From positions 73,745 to 137,744 of the forward strand of contig JADJLA010000011.1 of NCBI GenBank assembly GCA_016705695.1: a DNA stretch of 64,000 bases. The letters are read 5' to 3'. This stretch comes from Sphingobacteriaceae bacterium. GTDB taxonomy: Bacteria; Bacteroidota; Bacteroidia; B-17B0; Aurantibacillaceae. The notes under the pieces were generated by a model. It ran no database searches. It was not told where the DNA came from and was given only the letters and a program-made list of their open reading frames with translations. This document shows, piece by piece, positions 63,107 to 64,000 of this stretch (position 1 is its first letter; each line of letters starts with the position of its first letter). Made by a program: the position numbers and the translations under genes.

Positions 63107-63270
63107 TTAGCACACAGCTTACACACAGAAGAACGATTCTTAACGCACCATCTTCCTCCGGAGACGCGTGCGCGGGCCTGGCGCTTCGTGTTAGGCGGGG
63201 TGGCTTGTGCGGAGAATTGAAGCGCCTTGATTTCTTTTGTTACTTTTCTTGATCAAGCAAGAAAAGTAAG
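63107..63270. repeat. Family C repeat, copy 4, directly upstream of the epimerase gene
   Basis: It shares CACACAGAAGAACGATTCTT and AACGCACCATCTTCCTCCGG with 62849, and GCGCTTCGTGTTAGGCGGGG through TCTTGATCAAGCAAGAAAAG with 57320-57440, but lacks the palindrome seen there. Its right end is 11 nt from the epimerase ATG. Confidence 0.8.
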
Positions 63271-63280
63271 TTCTAAAAAA

Positions 63281-64000
63281 ATGATATCTAACAAAAAAAT
63301 ATTAATCACAGGCGGAGCCGGTTTCATAGGCAGCAACCTATGCGACTACTTCATTGAAAGAAAAAACACGATCATCTGTTTAGACAATCTCTCAACCGGT
63401 AAACTCAGCAACATCGAACACTTACTTGGACGAGAAGATTTCAAATTCATTGAAGGCGACATTCGTTATTTAGAAACATGCCAAAACGCATGTAACGCAG
63501 TTGACTACATCTTACATCAAGCAGCCCTTGGCAGTGTACCTCGTAGCATCAACGATCCCATCACAACAAACTCAGTAAACATCGACGGTTTTTTAAACAT
63601 GTTAGTTGCAGCGCGCGACGCCAAAGTAAAACGTTTTGTGTACGCCGCCAGTAGCAGCACCTATGGCGATAGCGAAACATTACCTAAAGTGGAAGAAATA
63701 ATTGGCAAACCCCTCTCCCCCTACGCCGTTACAAAATACGTGAACGAATTATACGCGCATGTATTTGGTTTAACCTACGGCATAGAATGCATTGGCCTCC
63801 GTTATTTTAATGTGTACGGAAGACGACAGGACCCTAACGGTGCTTACGCCGCAGCCATCCCAAAATTTTGTATGCAATTCATGGCGCACGAAAGCCCGGT
63901 AATAAATGGCGATGGTAAGCATAGCCGCGACTTTACCTACATTGACAATGTGTTACAAATGAATGAACTTGCATTGGCAACAACAAACAAAAAGCAATTG
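63281..64000 (+). CDS. wbpP: UDP-sugar 4-epimerase (WbpP-like SDR), 3' end outside window
   Basis: ATG 63281 begins MISNKKILITGGAGFIGSNL with the NAD-binding GxxGxxG motif at 11-17. Further marks are the extended-SDR features GDIRYLETC, ASSSTYGDSE and the catalytic Tyr-x3-Lys in SPYAVTKYVNELY, then RYFNVYGRRQDPNGAYAAAI and SRDFTYIDNV. The 240 residues seen fit WbpP/TviC-type UDP-N-acetylglucosamine 4-epimerases that feed O-antigen or capsule synthesis; the exact sugar is inferred. The gene has no stop before the right edge. Nine or more copies of its first ~45 bp lie upstream. Confidence 0.9.
   Translation, partial: MISNKKILITGGAGFIGSNLCDYFIERKNTIICLDNLSTGKLSNIEHLLGREDFKFIEGDIRYLETCQNACNAVDYILHQAALGSVPRSINDPITTNSVNIDGFLNMLVAARDAKVKRFVYAASSSTYGDSETLPKVEEIIGKPLSPYAVTKYVNELYAHVFGLTYGIECIGLRYFNVYGRRQDPNGAYAAAIPKFCMQFMAHESPVINGDGKHSRDFTYIDNVLQMNELALATTNKKQL

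Noticed and set aside
1..64000. tRNA or rRNA genes
   Set aside because: I looked in the intergenic gaps and saw no cloverleaf with conserved TTCGAATC-type arms or rRNA segments; a covariance search was not possible.

Overview
The window is a chromosomal segment of an AT-rich member of the Bacteroidota, probably an environmental Flavobacteriales/Sphingobacteriales-like lineage (the order is inferred, not shown). Signs for this are TAnnTTTG-type -7 promoter boxes (rpsU, serC, tetR, hisS and others), almost no Shine-Dalgarno sequences, frequent TTG/GTG starts, and lineage-typical families: DUF4476, DUF4249, DUF3127, WG repeats, a TonB-dependent receptor with a carboxypeptidase-regulatory N-domain, and a type IX-like C-terminal tail. 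No rRNA or tRNA gene was recognised.

Positions 1-20 kb hold housekeeping genes: pckA, carbonic anhydrase, ribBA, a Nudix CoA pyrophosphatase, serC, a di-haem peroxidase, glmM, cysteine desulfurase, rpsU-xerC-hpf and metB. metB and the later cbs and ansA serve sulfur amino-acid and asparagine metabolism. At 19.3-24 kb lies an export locus: a TetR regulator diverges from a CutA-like gene, a fused ABC-membrane-domain/HlyD adaptor without ATPase domain, and a TolC-type channel. Positions 24-38.8 kb carry a subtilase, cbs, ansA, a flavin reductase, a metal/corrinoid receptor, an EamA permease, yicC, miaA and an HTH regulator with an MFS permease. Positions 39-55 kb carry a FAD oxidoreductase, an Ala/Lys-rich TolA-like protein, a methyltransferase, a DUF4249/TonB receptor pair, hisS, an AAA/DUF4143 ATPase with a strong operator-like inverted repeat, hutH and murQ. 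Several genes here have one-base frameshifts, including essential hisS, so some are probably sequence errors.

From about 55.8 kb the window becomes accessory and repeat-driven. A cassette of GNAT acetyltransferase plus tiny coupled ORFs sits between murQ and a second, diverged copy of the murQ 3' end. A GC-rich palindromic repeat is inserted in frame inside a PaaI thioesterase gene. A 302-bp element has perfect 48-bp terminal inverted repeats. An mntA gene is followed by only the first residues of its hepT partner and then by an AbiEi/AbiEii toxin-antitoxin pair. The last 3 kb is an array of ~200-bp units, each joining the start of a WbpP-type UDP-sugar epimerase gene to half of an interspersed repeat; the real epimerase gene follows and runs off the right edge.

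The most unusual theme is interspersed repeats coupled to duplicated gene ends: the 3' end of murQ and the 5' end of the epimerase. An 18-bp palindrome also occurs at three places, and at two of them the window holds a related copy without it.
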